Source: Gnetum montanum (lineage: Eukaryota; Streptophyta; Gnetopsida; Gnetales; Gnetaceae). Taken from it: 61,659 nucleotides of DNA. The stretch lies in NCBI GenBank assembly GCA_015680685.1, contig MNCI01011050.1, forward strand, positions 11,971 to 73,629, given 5' to 3'. A program made the translations under genes and the position numbers. Numbering within the stretch: position 1 is the stretch's first letter; each line of letters opens with the position of its first letter. Positions 44,703 through 55,728 of the stretch are shown here, piece by piece. The notes beneath the pieces were generated by a model, which saw only the letters and a program-made list of their open reading frames with translations, had not been told where the DNA came from and did no database searches.

Positions 44703-47480
44703 CTGGTGGCAATGGCTTCTCCATGGGTGCTTTTCCCTTGTCTTATTCTCCAAGTCCTACGACTTGATGGTGTTGAAGTATGGCCTGGAGTTTCTCCTCT
44801 TCGATCCTGGGATCTTGTGCCATCCATGCTAATGTTCTGACATTTGATAGAGCGGCACCTCCCATGGGTAGGGTAGTTGTAGAAACATTTGATTTGCCTT
44901 GACATACCAAGTTGCAAACACCCGTCGTTCCTCCTTGTAGGCTCTGGCTTTGTCTCTGTATTCCTGAAAATCTGCAAGCCATCGAGCCAAGTCTATTGCG
45001 TTACCTTTTTGTCCCTGGTAACTTGCTTTAACCACCTCAAGTTTAGAATTTGCAATCTCTAGTTTTTGCAATATCTTTTTGCGTTCTACAAATTTTGTTT
45101 TATATTTGTTGTACGTGGTAGCTACCTGTTGTTCCAGCTCTATTCTCAGGCACCCTACTATTAACATGGCAAGGTTGGCATACCGTAGGTTTTCCAACTT
45201 CATGTATTCAGTAAGATCCTGGATCTATAGGTCTCGATTTTTAACTTCTGCCTAGTGGGCAAAGGCATATGTGTCCAATATGGCCCACTAGTCAGTTTGT
45301 TGAGCACTGATAGCTATGATGTGGGCCTTGGCCATATGGATCTCCTTCTCGACGATCTGTTTGTAAATGCCCACCTGGTCCTGAAAGTCCTCCTTTATTT
45401 TTTCATGTCGTTTAGCCTCATTTTGCCATGTGCTAATTTCGATAGTCATCTTTTGGCGGACGGCATGTACCTCCTCCATTGAGAGGGTTCGATTTTCCCT
45501 AGCTAAATGGCTCATGTCTTGGTTGACTTGGATGAATTGTTCTCATAACTGATGAAAATGTTCTTCGAGAACATTCTTTTGCTTTTCCATAGAGGTAAAC
45601 TGAAGGTTGTCAGCAACAAGCTGCTTGTTTTCCTCTTGTAAAGCCTTAAGTGCCTTGCTATCCACATAAGTTTGCGCCTGTGCTATACAGGCATCCTAAA
45701 TAGTCTTCTCTTTTTCTTCTGCCACCTTCTTATTCTCCGTTAGTAGCTTGGTTAGTTGCTTAGTTTTGAAACTATCCAACTGGTCTACGGGAACAAATTG
45801 CAAAGGGTCCTGCTGTGCTGCTTGTAGGACCAAGAGCTTTTCTTGCAATTTTTTCACCTCTGCTTCAGTGTGCTCAGCCCTCACCTCTGTCAAGACCAGC
45901 TTTCCCTTCAGGAAAATGAGATATGATTGAACTACTGTAACATCTTGAGGGATGTCAAATAGGGACGTCATTACTTATCCTATTTGTAGCAATCGATCAA
46001 GCACATCCTCATGTTCCGCATGAGTCATTGAGCTTCTAACCAAAGTTTGAGCATCCCATGCTCCTGTGAGATCTATCGATGGCACAATAGGTACATTGAA
46101 TGATTCTTTAATGTAATCTACGACGACTTCTACGGCTCTCGTTGCATCCTAGTGTTGCATGACCACCACTGTGGCCCCTTCACCAGTTTCTAATTGCACT
46201 TGGAAAGATGCAGTGTTTTCCAAGATCTGTTGTGACTAAGCACTTTCCCCTCCTCCTGTATGGATGGATAGTTCACCCCTTACATGATCCAAAGAAACTG
46301 TGGGATATATGGCATCATCGATGACATGGAAGAAATTTGCATCATCATGACTTCCCCAACTGACCATCTTAGCGATGGCCCTGAGATGGCTCATCGACGG
46401 TCTGTAATCCTGCGGTGGTAGTGGTTGATCTTGGCCCAGGATAGGCCTTGCTTCCTGTTGTTAGCTGGGTCCCGTACTTGGAGGTTGGCTAGGTCTTGCA
46501 AGTTGGGTTGCAGTTGGCCCTGCCGTCTGTTCTTTTTCTTGTTCTAGTCCCAGCATCTCACCAATGATTTTCATTGCGGGTAGTGGCTTTAACAATTCAG
46601 CATATGAAGCATTTTGGGCTTTACGGAGGACATCATTAGTGTATCCTTTGATACCAGCACATCGGCATAGCTTCCTAATAAGACAAGGGAAGGGTAATGC
46701 AAGCTTCCATGTCTTCCTTTCTTCAAACCACCTTAGGATCACTGTGAAATATAGATGAGGCAGGTTAGCATTAACCTTTGCCATCAGCACTACACATCCC
46801 CTTGCTGCATATGTTGAAATACTTTTTAGGCCCTTCATGGGGAAGAGGTGATATGTTCCAATTTTGAAATAGATCCTCTCTTCCATCGTCAACTCTCCAA
46901 ATGTCTTATCCTTGCCATATGCCCTCTCCAACCAAACTCGTTGTGCATCAGGGTCTAAACGAGTAAATAACTGAGCAACCTTTGGCCCTGTATTCAAAAG
47001 GTTTAATACTTCCAAAATGGCCTACATAGAGAAATCAACTGTCACACCACAAATGTTAACAGTGGTGCCTTGTTCTCTGTTGTTCCAGAATTGGTACGTT
47101 TCCCCTAGGTACCAGGCACTGCTTGCAGAGAGGATAGGCCATAAGGGAGACCCTTTGAGGTGGTCCCTAACAGCCTCAGGAGAAAACTCTATGAAAGATT
47201 CAAAATTTAATTCCACAATCACTGCAATGAATGTGGACCTTTCATGGGTAGCCTGAACACAATCCTGGGGCAACGTGAGATGTTGTCCTTGCTCAAGCGC
47301 TGCAACAGCTCATTCTTCTACCTACCCTGATTGTACAATAGCAGGGTCTTCTTAACGAATGCTAAATAACTATTCCTCTTGCTCTATATGTTGTTCGGTA
47401 GGGACTTGTTCTTTGCCTCTCCTAGGTCGTTTTCTTCCACCTAGAGTAGGACCTTCTTGTTGTCCACGTTTCGGGGCCAT
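44703..47480 (-). pseudogene. Element 3 accessory protein: plant-transposon-protein-like domain plus long coiled coil
   Basis: The ATG at 47480 (MAPKRGQQEGPTLGGRKRPR, a basic N-terminus) opens a single frame followed to 44829 (884 codons), broken by about fifteen stops but no frameshift; the last 40 codons shift frame twice and end DKGKAPMEKPLPPGTT. Residues 65-340: YLGETYQFWN, TTVNICGVTVDFS, RIYFKIGTYHLFP, LPHLYFTVILRWFEE and LPFPCLIRKLCRCAGIKG. This pattern recalls the Pfam 'putative plant transposon protein' domain (function unknown). Residues about 505-860 are heptad-rich (VKKLQEKLLVLQAAQQ, LQKLEIANSKLEVVKAS). Element 4 has the same gene. Most stops are TAG or TGA at sites where CAG or CGA would fit. 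It may be a structural protein; function unknown. Confidence 0.75.
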
Positions 47481-47765
47481 CTACAATCACACAGGGCCAA
47501 GCGTTAGTAAGGTTGTTTCTGAAGTTAAGTTATACCTTACTACTTACCTTAATTAATTTATTTTATCTCTGTGTGATGTTTCCCGAAAGATTATAATAGT
47601 GAGTCCTTTTTACTTAGGTGGTTTCCAATTTTAGTTTCCTGATGTACCTAAAGGGATGAAATTATTTTTAGCATAATTATCCTTAATATTATAATTAATT
47701 ACCCTTCATAATGTCCTTCAGGTGATGAAAAATTCCAAAAAGTTATGCGCTATTTGGCATGTGTC

Positions 47766-47785
47766 CCTCCCCCACGACTAAGTTG
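47766..47785 (-). promoter_or_regulatory. Internal polypurine-tract-like motif
   Basis: Minus strand AACTTAGTCGTGGGGGAGG closely resembles the genuine tract at 44501 (TCAGTTGTGGGGGTA). A counterpart lies at 56155-56175 in Element 4. It sits between the internal TATA box and the accessory ATG. Confidence 0.5.
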
Positions 47786-47941
47786 AACACTCTAGGTTCA
47801 AGTAGGTTTAGACGAAATGAAAATCAGAGTACCAGTGAGCAAGATATAAGTATAAAAGTAAGGGTCTCACAATCGCTAATCGTAGAGAAAAATTTGAAAA
47901 ACTCCCCTGCGTGAATAGTGGAAAATGATGGTAAGTGTTGC

Positions 47942-47961
47942 GGGGGGGGGGGGGGGGGGGG
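47942..47961. repeat. Homopolymer of 20 G (20 C on the element strand)
   Basis: Directly downstream of the internal TATA box on the minus strand. Length may be uncertain in assembly. Confidence 0.9.
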
Positions 47962-47963
47962 TC

Positions 47964-48022
47964 TCACATATATATAGTTTAATGTGACGTGATATCACGT
48001 ACAAGATATCGCGGCCTATCGA
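47964..48022 (-). promoter_or_regulatory. Internal promoter-like module of Element 3
   Basis: Minus order: gatatcttgtacg, then the 14-bp perfect palindrome ACGTGATATCACGT (47987-48000), then TATATATAT (47976-47968). The same combination (GATATC palindromes then TATA) occurs in the LTR U3 at 44475-44428. The accessory ATG is about 490 bases downstream. Element 4 has a decayed equivalent at 56335-56405. Confidence 0.55.
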
Positions 48023-49419
48023 TGTTTAGGCTGAGGGAAAAATACCAAATTTTGAAGGTTTTTCTAAAATTAACAATGGAAATGAAGGACATGTGGGCAA
48101 GTGTGAAAGGTTCTAGGGTAATTTAGTGAGTTTTGAAGGCACAAATAATGATATGTGGGTGGAATCGATCACTTAAAGACTTCGGGTGGTAAGTGAGAGA
48201 AAAAGGGCATGTGATGGTTCGTAGGAATGTTGGAATTCAAATGGATAGTAATAAGGGAAAGAATATCATGGAAAATACGCTGAGGGTAATAAATGGTGTG
48301 TGTGAGTTGTTTTATGAGTGAAAATTACAAAATATTACACAAGCGGGTCCTCCCCAAAGTAAGTTCCAACCTATAATGCCCTTATGTAACCACACTGAAA
48401 AGTGTCTGTGGGCACTAGAAGGGTTAAATGTAATCCACACTAGTTCCACAAAACACACACATGTAAGTATCACTGGAATGAGGTAAGAATTCTACACTAA
48501 ATGAGACACAAGCAACAATTACAAGAACAGCGAGATGAGATAGGGTCTAGAAGGGATTGTAGAGATTGGAATATGAGGTAACTGACCTAGGGCGTGGTGA
48601 ATCCTGCATGTAAGCATGATTAATGTGTCATTAACCCGTTGTTCCAAGATCAGGACTAAGTCCATTCCTCTGATCAATGACATTGCATTGTTTCATCCCA
48701 TGATGAGTAACTATAAGAGTACCATAACAACAAGGTGTATGATCACTTTGCATTTTATTCAAGGGAGGAGTGATTTTTGTTGTGTGGCACTTTTCTTTTC
48801 TTTTTCTTTTTTCTCTTTTTTTTTCTTTTTTTTCTCTCTCTTCTTTTTTTTTGAATGAATGAATCCAAAGAAGCTACCAACCTTCAAGCATGGGTGCATG
48901 TCTTTCCAGTGGGACCCCCTAGAACACCATTGGATCTTTGAGTGCCTTTTGATTACTCTTACTCCCATTTTTTGTTAGATCTACAAGGATCTTAGTACAA
49001 CCATGTTGCATGATAACTCTCACAAACATTACCAAAGAGAATCTGCAAGTTCCCTTGATGTCACATCCTAATCATTCCCTCTTGGTCCATCCTTCTTCAT
49101 TCTGGGCACAATGAACATCAAATTAATTTTAAGTTTTAAGAATGTCAAAAATATCACTGTATCCTCAAACAAAACCTCTTATTTGTAGAATGGATGACTA
49201 GGTGTAATGGGCTCACTGTCCACATAATTGATCACTCAAGACTTGATAACATAGAACACACCCCAACCAATGAGCCACATGAGTGTTTTATTCATAGATG
49301 AGATTACTCATATAAAAGATAAAAAGACAAAAGATAAAATAAGAAATTATGAAATGAAAAACTAGAAAATAAAAAAAATTGTAAAATTAAAGAAAATGAA
49401 AAATATTTATTAATCCTAC
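48023..49419 (-). other. Element 3 non-coding region between gag and the internal promoter
   Basis: No gene seen. It contains a pyrimidine tract at 48789-48852 and blocks shared with the Element 1 3' region (10300-12230), so it corresponds to that region's position. Confidence 0.7.
48789..48852. repeat. Polypyrimidine (T/C) tract
   Basis: About 64 bases almost entirely T and C (T5-10 runs separated by C). A short version is at 11540-11557 in Element 1. Overlapping open frames are low-complexity. Confidence 0.9.
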
Positions 49420-51369
49420 TTGTTATTAGAATGGGGGATATCCCCCATAACTAAATGGTTAAGGATGGCAAGGATTAATAAATGAAAGATGAGGATTCTT
49501 GCATGTTGGAAGTATTGAAACTTGGTCATACTTACCCCATTGGGGTTCACACACTTGATTATTGTAAGCATAGTGGGAAAATTTATAAGATGTATTTTAT
49601 GGATAACAAGTTGACCCACTATGATAATTGAGACCATAAGATGGTATGCAAGGATCGGGATGTTGCCCTCCATAGCTGTGTTCATTGGGCCGTATGGTTC
49701 TTAGAGTGTTAGTTGGTGGCCCTGATGAAGTAACATGAGGCGTTGGGTTCGAGGAGAAGGATGCACCACAGTGTTGGACTTGTGCTAAGTTGGAGAATGC
49801 AGTGGCCTTGGAATTATGTTGTCCCTTCCTACGGTCATGTCTAAAGAAGGGACGTCTTTGATGTTGAGGAGGTCTCTCACTGCTGTTCGCAATAGTAGAA
49901 CAAGTAATGTTCATGGGTTGTTGCTATGGTGTAGACACTTCAGGAACAATAGGTGGCAATGTAGAAGGAGGGAAAGGATGAGAACATTGAAATTTAGGAT
50001 AAGTGTAAGGTACACAAGGTGATGGTTGTGTTGAGGACATGGGCTGATAGTATTGGGGAGAATGATAATGCGGTGAGATAGGGTATGTTGACCTAGTTGG
50101 AGAAACAGGATGTTGAACTATATAAGCATTTAAATTTGGATGATGCGAAGGGTGTCTCCAGTTTAGGGGTGGCTTTCCTCATGACTTAGATTGTTGCCAC
50201 TATGATCGAACATAGTATCTCTGCATGAAATCTGGATGTAACGTGCTTCCCCAATGCTCATATAAATGTGACAAGATTGGGCATTAGCCCTTGGGGTGAT
50301 CGTACAAGCAAATGGTGCATTCATACATATGATTGGTGGTTGAGCCTTATCTTCCTTATCCCTTCTTTCCAATTGTCTAATGATACTTTGTTCTGCTTCT
50401 TGGGTTGTCAAAACTCTATCTCAAATAATATAAATATCTTCTCCACACTTTTTATGCGTCCATTTCAACATCTTATTAATCTTTGCCTCAACTTCCTCAA
50501 ATGATTATGGTACTGGAAAAGATGATTTTTCCTCCTTGAGATTGGTTGATTTCTCTTTTTTTTTATTATGGACCTTTGTTAAGTTGAGATTTTGGTGCCA
50601 TTGATGTTTTTCAACACTCTCCCATCTAGCCATTTCTCCTTCTTCTTTTGCTACCTGCTTAATAAGCTCTTGGAATTGATGGGTTCGTAGTTCGTATAGT
50701 TGACTTTGGGCATACACCCCTAGGGTTTCTCTTGTTGCATCATGAAGTCCATCAATGATATGGTACATTAGCCTTTCCTCAGAGAACTCATGGCCTGGAC
50801 AATTGGTTAACAGTGCATAATATCTTTCTAAGGCCATGTCCAAGGGTTCATGTTGTGCTTGTTTCCACTCTTGGATTTGTTTCCTCAAGGCTGACACTCT
50901 TGCATAGGTTTGATATCTTTCGTTAAAGAGTTCTACCATTGTTGGCCAACGTCGTATTAAATTTGGTCTTAACAATCTATACCATACTTTTGCTTAGCCA
51001 ACGAGTGTCATAGGAAAGAGCTTGAGTTTTTGCCAACCGTTATCAATGTTGTTCCATGTACAGGCATCATAGAAGGCTTGTAAATGTTGTTGCAGAATCG
51101 AGCCTGGGTAGGTGGCTCTCTTTACAATGCCTACATGAGATTCAAACAGCCTCTTGTATTTGCGTTAGGCTTGTAGTGGCTAGTAGGGGTTCATCGTCAT
51201 CGAGTAAGTTATGCTTTCATGCATTGGGTTGATGTTGCCTTTGTTTATGTTTATAAGAAACCCCCACTTCAGGTTGCGTACTCCAATCCTCCTTGTCATA
51301 TAATTCATTGGTTCTCCAATGAATTTCCTCACTGGGTGTGGCATTATCATAGTCTTGTAGGAGAGGCAT
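49420..51369 (-). pseudogene. Element 3 gag
   Basis: The ATG at 51369 (MPLLQDYDNATPSEEIHW) lies about 120 bases after the PBS. After a frameshift near 51200: GIVKRATYPGSILQQHLQAF, YDACTWNNIDNGWQKLKLF, then the best open part 50975-50505 with RRWPTMVELFNERYQTYARV, YYALLTNCPGHEFSEERLMY, HIIDGLHDATRETLGVYAQS and LIKQVAKEEGEMA. This is a Ty3/gypsy retrotransposon gag domain. The tail (50160-49430) is Pro/Tyr/Ser/His-rich (YPISPHYHSPQYYQPMSS), with no zinc knuckle seen. It should assemble particles with Element 1 Gag, which it resembles. Few stops in the core. Confidence 0.88.
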
Positions 51370-51491
51370 GGTTGTGCAATTGTGTGTGAATTTGTATGTG
51401 ACTTTTTATAATGACTTCTTTCTAAAAAATATATCGTTAATTCCTATATAGCAACCTTGTATGATATAACTAATCTAGATAACTAGCACCG

Positions 51492-51509
51492 TCCCCGACA
51501 ATGGCACCA
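51492..51509 (-). promoter_or_regulatory. Element 3 primer-binding site, tRNA-Asp type
   Basis: TGGTGCCATTGTCGGGGA on the minus strand; three transitions from the complement of plant tRNA-Asp. It follows the 5' LTR by one base. Confidence 0.85.
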
Positions 51510-51510
51510 A

Positions 51511-52119
51511 TGATGAATGGCAAGGTACCCCTACACTCAACCATACGAATACGAGCGTTTCACGAACTATCTGGTTGAACTCCGCAGACGGACTAGTTCT
51601 GGTATCTAGACAGTTATCCTTAGGTCGTAGTTCGCTATCTTTCCATCTAGACTAGTGTTAACTTTGTCACATATGGTTTAGTCCAGAGTGAGGTGTATGA
51701 TGTGTTCCTATGCTAATGCTACTCCTAGGTGTGATGGTAAATAATATTAACTAAGCTAAGAGAGAGTGTGTGTATGAGAGAGAATCTAAGCTAGCCTAAG
51801 TGCGATGAGTATCCATTCCTCAATCATCTATACACACCTTGGACCTNGCTGCAATGATGAAGTAATCTCGATATTTATTTCTAGTCATATGCGTGTCCAA
51901 GTACATCACACTCGAATAAGGATGTCGTACAATTACAATCACCACTGCGGGCATACACTAGGAGAGAAGGGTTGAGAGAAGAACTACTTAAAACTTAACA
52001 CTTAAACTAAGAACTGAAAAACTACCTATCGAATATGTCTACCTCTTATTTATAGATGAGAAGACAGGTTGCGATATTGCGTACGCGATATCACAGTCAA
52101 CTAAAATGGCGACTCATCA
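51511..52119 (-). repeat. Element 3 5' LTR (right), with a sequence gap
   Basis: Collinear with 43705-44500 but lacks about 190 bases between 'ttggacct' and 'gctgcaatgatg', exactly where the single N lies (51847). Minus TATA box at 52054-52047; GATATC palindromes at 52070-52095. Confidence 0.9.
51847..51847. other. Ambiguous base, probable assembly gap or deletion
   Basis: The only N in the window; comparison with the paired LTR shows about 190 missing bases (equivalent of 44039-44227). Confidence 0.85.
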
Positions 52120-52124
52120 ATAAG

Positions 52125-52809
52125 GTATATGATTAAATGATGTTGTATGACTCTAAGTGTGCTAATAGAAAATATCGTGAAATGGATATAAATTCTATCA
52201 ACTAAGAACAATGAAAATATAAAGCTAATCTAACCTAATAGTGATAAGTATCCATTCCTAGTTTGTTGTACACGTCCTAGGCTGATGTAATTATCACTAA
52301 AATTACCAACTTTACTTCTGAGTGAATCAAGCAAAGCTACTACAAGGTTACTAGATAGTTACACTTTCCGCTTGAAACCAGTTGTACTTATTCTGTCCAT
52401 ACTAGTAAACATGAGAATAGTAAATGACTTAGAAAATGTAAATGACAAAAAAAAAAGTAAATTGCATAGAAATATAAATTTAATCTAAGTGAAGTGTTGT
52501 AATAACAAAAAACAATATTAATCTTTATTTTTTCTCATGAATTGTGTCCAAGAACAAGCTACTTGAATAAAGATACTAAATAATTATAATTTATTATACT
52601 GTAGACATTTTCAACTAACTTTAACTTTATGGAAACAAACTACAAGAATTTTGTTAATTGTTTGTAAAAAAAAGATCCTTTAACATGATGTTGGGCTCAT
52701 ATTTATAGGCATGACCATGGTTTACTACCTCACATCTATGACATTATATTTTGAGCTACGATATCACACCTATGATATCATAGTCATTTAAAAAAAACTC
52801 AATTTATCA
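52125..52809 (-). repeat. Element 4 3' LTR, U3 end (right piece)
   Basis: Continues 43524-43704 after Element 3. It matches copy A from 8457 on. Minus TATA box at 52707-52700; 'cgatatcac' and 'gatatcatag' palindromes near 52758-52785; ends TTTATCA, followed by the polypurine tract remnant at 52810. Confidence 0.8.
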
Positions 52810-53045
52810 TACCTCTACAACTAACTAAAAACTTATCCTTGAGTTCAAAAAAAAAGGAGGATAGAGCTATTCCAAAATTGTGAGGTTACATAGACTTAAT
52901 GATACTTTATATATACATGATTAACTAATTAACTATGAATGCCACATCTTTGTTTGAGTAGTTTACAAATTATCATGTAAAGCATGATTGACACATTGAT
53001 AATATAATTAATATACAAAATAAAATAGAGGCTTGATGTAGTCCT

Positions 53046-55728
53046 TCAGGTTCCTGGTGATGGTGGCACCTCCATTGGTCTCTTCCCTTTATCATTAGCT
53101 TTTTTAGACTAATATTTGCTAAGAAAGGCTCTTAGTTTCTCTTCTTTTGTTGTGGGATCATGTATTATCCACACCACCTTGGCAATGTTTTCTAGTGCTG
53201 GTACTTTTCAAGGATATGGAAACTATGTAACTCATTTGCTTTGATATATCAAGTTACAAATTGTATCCTCTCTACTTAAAAAGTCTTAGCCAATTTTTGT
53301 AATTCTTGATAATCACTCATCCTCCTAGCTAGGTTTGCTACTACATCTTTTTTATTCTAGTAATTAACTTTAACCACTTGGAGCTTAGAGTTTGTAATAT
53401 GTAGTTTTTGTTGGATATCTTTTAGATCTACAAACTCTTTCTTATACATTGAGTACATTGTACCCAATTACTATTCAAATTTTATCCTTGGTCTCCTTGC
53501 TGTTAACATGGCCAAGTTAGCATAGTATAAATTTGTTAACTCCATGTATTCTATGAGGTCTTGAATATGCAAGTCTTGTTTCTTGAGCTCTACTTGATGG
53601 ATTAAAGTGAGACTATTCAAGATGGATTACCAGTAAGGTAATTGTTGTGTGATGAAACTGATCTCAACTTTGGCCATCTCAATCTCCATTTCATTAATCT
53701 GCTTTAACATGCCCACTTGATCTTTGAAATGTGCCTTGAGCTTTTCATGAACTTTGGCTTCATTTTATCACACGCTAATTTCAATAACTAACTTTTGTGA
53801 GACTGTATGCACTTCTTCCATTAATAGGATCTTGTTTTCTTTAGCCAATTATCTCATATCTAAGTTGACTCTAGCAAATTATTCTCTTAATTAATGGATG
53901 CTTTCCTTAAGCCTATGCTTTTCCTTTTTAACATTGGTCAACCTTAGAGTTTCTATAGCAATTCTCTAGTTTTTCTCTTCTAATGCAATAATAGCCTTAA
54001 CATGCACATATGTTTGGGCATCAATAACTAAAGTGTTTAATGTTGCTTTCCTCTTTTCTCTCTGACTACTTTTGCATAATCATCATTTGATTAATCTAGT
54101 CATTTCTAAACTATTACAACTATTCTAGCGCTATGTGTTGTGCAAGGTTTTGCTTTTTAACTTTTAACTAGTGTAATTCCTCCTCTAGTCTATGCACTTT
54201 ATCTTTTACATGTTACATTCTTGTTTTAGTGATGATCATTTTTCCTTTTATAAAGATTAATTTTGACTATACTATAGTGATATGACTGAGAATATCAAAA
54301 AGATTTTGCATGAATTATCCTATTTGCAACAATCTATCCAAATAATCCTCATGCTTGATTGGGAACATTAGTTCTTTTCCTAATATTCTGACAAGGGTTT
54401 AACCATCTTTGGCTCTAGAAATATTAGCTGAAGATACAATGGAAATATAAAATGATTATTTGATGTTTTTGGTGATCATCTCTGCTACTTGTTCTACATC
54501 TTTATGTTGTATTACCACCATAATGACTCCTTCTAATTTTAGTATTATTTGGAAAGATGTAGAATTCCATTATATTTGTTGCATTCAATCATCTTCTTCT
54601 TCAGCCTATAAAGATTCTTAACCACTAATTGGTCCTATGGATAAGGTAGGTCTACTAGGATTGTCTCTTACTTAGTACATACTTGATATTTCCCTGCTAC
54701 CCAAACTTATTATTTTTACTATCTATTGTAGATGGCTCATGGAGGATCTGTGATTAATTTGTTATGATAGTTCTACTTGTTCTGTAACTAGAGTTGACCC
54801 ACTACATTTTGCTTATTTCATTCCTATGATTAGAATGTTGGCCATTGGTGTGGATCTTGTTACAACCTCAATAAGTGCTAGTTTGTTAATTTGATCCTTC
54901 TTGGATGGCATTAGCTTGGAGATTTTAGCACATGATCCATTTTGGGCTTTCTTTAAAACATCATTTTTGTATCTCAAAATACCTGCTTGTTTGCACAACT
55001 TTTTGATTAAGCAGGGAAATAGCAGAGTGGGCTTCCATGTCTTCTTCTCTTCAAATCTCCTTTAAATATCCAAAAATAATGAGTGAGTCATATTTGCTTG
55101 AAATTTTTCCATGAGTATGATACTTTCTTTAGTAGTATAGGTGGATATTTTATTAAAGCTTTCGGTAGGAAAGGTATGTGATATGTCCCTATCTTGAAAT
55201 AAATCTTCTCATATGTAGGCAATCCATTATAATTTTTTTGTTGTTCCACATGCCCTTTGCAATCATTAATTTCTAGCATCCATGTCAAACCTTGTAGAAA
55301 TCTATGTGATATTGGCTTTGATTTTGGACAAATTCAATGCTTTGGTGATGGCATCAAATGAATATGACAAGGTAACTCTTTCAATCATTATAGTGACATC
55401 ATCATGCTGATTATGCTAAAATTGGTAGGTCTCTTCCAAATACCATTCATTGGTATTAGAGATGGTAAGCTAGAAGGGCAATGCCTATAACTATTTGCTC
55501 ACTTCTATAGGTGTGAAATCAATGCATAAGCCAAAATTAAGTTTCACTTTGACAATGCACATAATGGCTTTATCTTGAATGGCCTGGAGGCATTGTTTTT
55601 AGAGTGTGAGTCCCCAGTTACTCCTTAGTAAGAGTTTGGTCTCTACCTCATTCTCTGTCTCTCCCTCTGCGTTTTTTCTCTTTGGCTTGCGATGATCCTC
55701 TAGCTTCAAGTATTCTCTTTAGAGACAT
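53046..55728 (-). pseudogene. Element 4 accessory protein, homologue of the Element 3 accessory protein
   Basis: The ATG at 55728 (MSLKRILEARGSSQAKEKK) is preceded by GATTGTAG, as at 47480. Conserved parts: EKIYFKIGTYH (55210), KQAGILRYKNDVLKKAQNGS (54990), and the end DKGKRPMEVPPSPGT with stop at 53046. Similar length (about 894 codons against about 925). The middle is heptad-like but full of stops and frameshifts. The match of the extreme C-terminal motif DKGK-PME-P--PGT across two diverged copies argues that this was a real protein. More decayed than Element 3. Confidence 0.7.

Larger units (their letters stand above)
43705..52119 (-). mobile_element. Element 3: non-autonomous Athila-related element with gag and an accessory gene but no pol
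   Basis: LTRs 43705-44500 and 51511-52119 (TGATGA...ACTCATCA), flanked by gtaag (43700-43704) and ataag (52120-52124); copy A at about 8457 shows the empty site. Minus order: 5' LTR (right), tRNA-Asp-type PBS, gag (51369 to about 49420), non-coding 49420-48020, internal promoter-like module (48020-47960), accessory ORF (47480-44703), polypurine tract, 3' LTR (left). I find no protease, RT, RNase H or integrase in the 7-kb interior. It would need the enzymes of an Element 1-like partner. Confidence 0.9.

Noticed and set aside
48616-48968. Phe-rich and Lys-rich open frames
   Set aside because: Translations of the T/C tract at 48789-48852; low complexity.
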